Below, one piece after another: positions 63,122-64,000 of a DNA stretch of 64,000 nucleotides. The notes below the pieces were generated by a model. The model had not been told where the DNA came from, ran no database searches, and was given only the letters and a program-made list of their open reading frames with translations. The position numbers and the translations under genes were made by a program. The first letter of the stretch is position 1; each line of letters starts with the position of its first letter. Where the stretch lies: contig UCNG01000011.1 of NCBI GenBank assembly GCA_900473915.1, positions 62,001 to 126,000 of the forward strand. The letters run 5' to 3'. This stretch comes from Hyphomicrobiales bacterium (GTDB lineage Bacteria; Pseudomonadota; Alphaproteobacteria; Rhizobiales; Rhizobiaceae).

Positions 63122-63819
63122 ACGATCCCAAATTGAAAATTCTGGTCGTGGATGATGAACCAGCTATCCGCAAACTTCTCCGGGTCGGACTGACAACAGA
63201 GGGCTATACCGTCATCGAAGCGGTAAATGGCGACGAAGCGGACAGGTATCTTGCTGCTGAAAAAGCAGACATCGTACTACTCGATCTGGGGCTTCCGGAT
63301 ACTGATGGGCACACGCTGCTGCAACGCTGGAGAGAAAATGGGATAACCTTGCCTATCCTCATCCTTTCAAGTCGTACAGACGAGGCCGGGATTGTCCGTG
63401 CGCTTGAGGAAGGGGCCGACGATTACGTCCCCAAACCATTTGGCATGAAAGAACTTGCCGCACGTTTGCGCGTTGCTCTGCGTCACCGGCTGCAACAGCA
63501 GGGTGAAAAACCACTTTTCCAAAGCGACGGCCTGACGGTTGATCTTGTGCGCCGGATTGTGAAACTCGACAATGAGGAAATCAAGCTGTCGCCCAAGGAA
63601 TACGACATATTGCGCCTGCTGGTACAGCATGCAGGAAAAGTGCTGACGCATCACTTCATTCTCAGCCAGGTTTGGGGGCCAGCCGCAGACGTACAATATC
63701 TTCGCATTTATGTTCGGCAGTTACGGCAAAAGATTGAAAAAATTCCGGATCAGCCGCATTATATCCTGACAGAAACAGGCGTCGGATACAGGCTGCGCGA
63801 AGCCGACCCAGCCCTTTGA
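63118..63819 (+). CDS. kdpE: Response regulator KdpE
   Basis: A 233-residue OmpR-type regulator. The receiver domain has acidic residues D12 and D13, phosphoacceptor D56 (VLLDLGLPD) and the conserved lysine of VPKPFGMKEL. The C-terminal winged helix has LSPKEYDILRLLVQHAGKVLTHHFILSQVWG and YLRIYVRQLRQKIE. When phosphorylated by KdpD it activates the kdp promoter under potassium limitation. It overlaps kdpD as ATGA. Confidence 0.96.
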   Translation: MNDPKLKILVVDDEPAIRKLLRVGLTTEGYTVIEAVNGDEADRYLAAEKADIVLLDLGLPDTDGHTLLQRWRENGITLPILILSSRTDEAGIVRALEEGADDYVPKPFGMKELAARLRVALRHRLQQQGEKPLFQSDGLTVDLVRRIVKLDNEEIKLSPKEYDILRLLVQHAGKVLTHHFILSQVWGPAADVQYLRIYVRQLRQKIEKIPDQPHYILTETGVGYRLREADPAL

Positions 63820-63886
63820 GAGACAGCCGGAACCAAGGCCTTTTCCAAGCGTTGTTTATCCAACAACAAAGGTGACGGAGACAATC

Positions 63887-64000
63887 GTGGTCGAGCTGGT
63901 CAACAATATCGAGAATCTCGAATTCATCATCGCCAAAGCCCGGGAGTATGATGTCCAGGTTCCTGCAGTGGATGAAGAAACCGGCTCCAATGCCAGTGAC
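63887..64000 (+). CDS. DUF3775 family protein, N-terminal part (3' truncated)
   Basis: A GTG start at 63887 has GGAGA about six bases upstream, and 38 codons remain open to the window edge. The sequence reads NNIENLEFIIAKAREYDVQVP then a Pro/Glu/Ser-rich stretch ending SNASD. The pattern of EFIIxKAREYD followed by a Ser-Asn-x-x-D matches the start of DUF3775 proteins. It lies 67 bases after kdpE and is probably separately transcribed or a read-through gene. Function unknown. Confidence 0.6.
   Translation, partial: MVELVNNIENLEFIIAKAREYDVQVPAVDEETGSNASD

Overview
The window looks like a large replicon of an alphaproteobacterium of the order Rhizobiales, most likely the Brucella/Ochrobactrum group. 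This is inferred from the very high density of ABC/TRAP uptake operons with solute-binding proteins, a DUF1127 microprotein, a DUF3775 gene, alphaproteobacterial-type sugar-acid enzymes and a serine peptidase resembling the Ochrobactrum anthropi D-aminopeptidase. I see no tRNA, rRNA, CRISPR array, insertion sequence, phage gene or replication origin. Almost everything is transport, catabolism and local regulation.

Layout. 1-3774: the tail of an ABC operon (truncated binding protein, two permeases), a LacI-type regulator and a 2H phosphoesterase, translationally coupled. 3815-9859: a Tas-like aldo/keto reductase, a DadA-like FAD amino-acid dehydrogenase, two tandem paralogous amino-acid binding proteins without their own permeases, and a saccharopine/lysine dehydrogenase-like enzyme divergent from an Lrp/AsnC regulator. 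9903-15983: a polyamine-type ABC operon, then adenine deaminase. 16090-24042: a di/oligopeptide ABC operon ending in a D-aminopeptidase-like serine hydrolase, divergent from an M19 dipeptidase. 24061-29618: a polar amino-acid-type ABC operon with a 2-hydroxyacid dehydrogenase and a small ferredoxin-fold protein, headed by a LacI regulator. 30019-34186: ugpBAEC (glycerol-3-phosphate uptake). 34307-36079: an SLC13-type anion transporter.

36084-47046 is a sugar-acid utilisation locus in two divergent arms. The minus arm encodes a GlcD-like flavoenzyme, a FadR/GntR regulator, a gluconate-5-dehydrogenase-like SDR and gluconokinase. The plus arm encodes a DenD-like dehydrogenase, a beta-hydroxyacid dehydrogenase, an enolase-superfamily dehydratase, a XylX-like 2-keto-3-deoxy-acid dehydratase and a complete TRAP transporter. 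A related palindromic motif (core TCAGACA) lies in the divergent promoter region and again before the XylX-like gene, so one regulator probably controls both arms.

47198-55493 is mixed: a CDA-fold deaminase with an AzgA-type purine permease, DUF2938 and DUF1127 proteins, an EamA exporter, a class IV aminotransferase, a TauE/SafE permease and an FAD dehydrogenase. 55664-63819 is a full kdpFABCDE potassium-pump operon carrying two extra, very short hydrophobic ORFs, one before kdpF and one between kdpA and kdpB. The window ends inside a DUF3775 gene. The most novel-looking items are the Kdp-linked microproteins, the two-arm sugar-acid regulon and the peptide-import operon that ends in a D-aminopeptidase-like enzyme.
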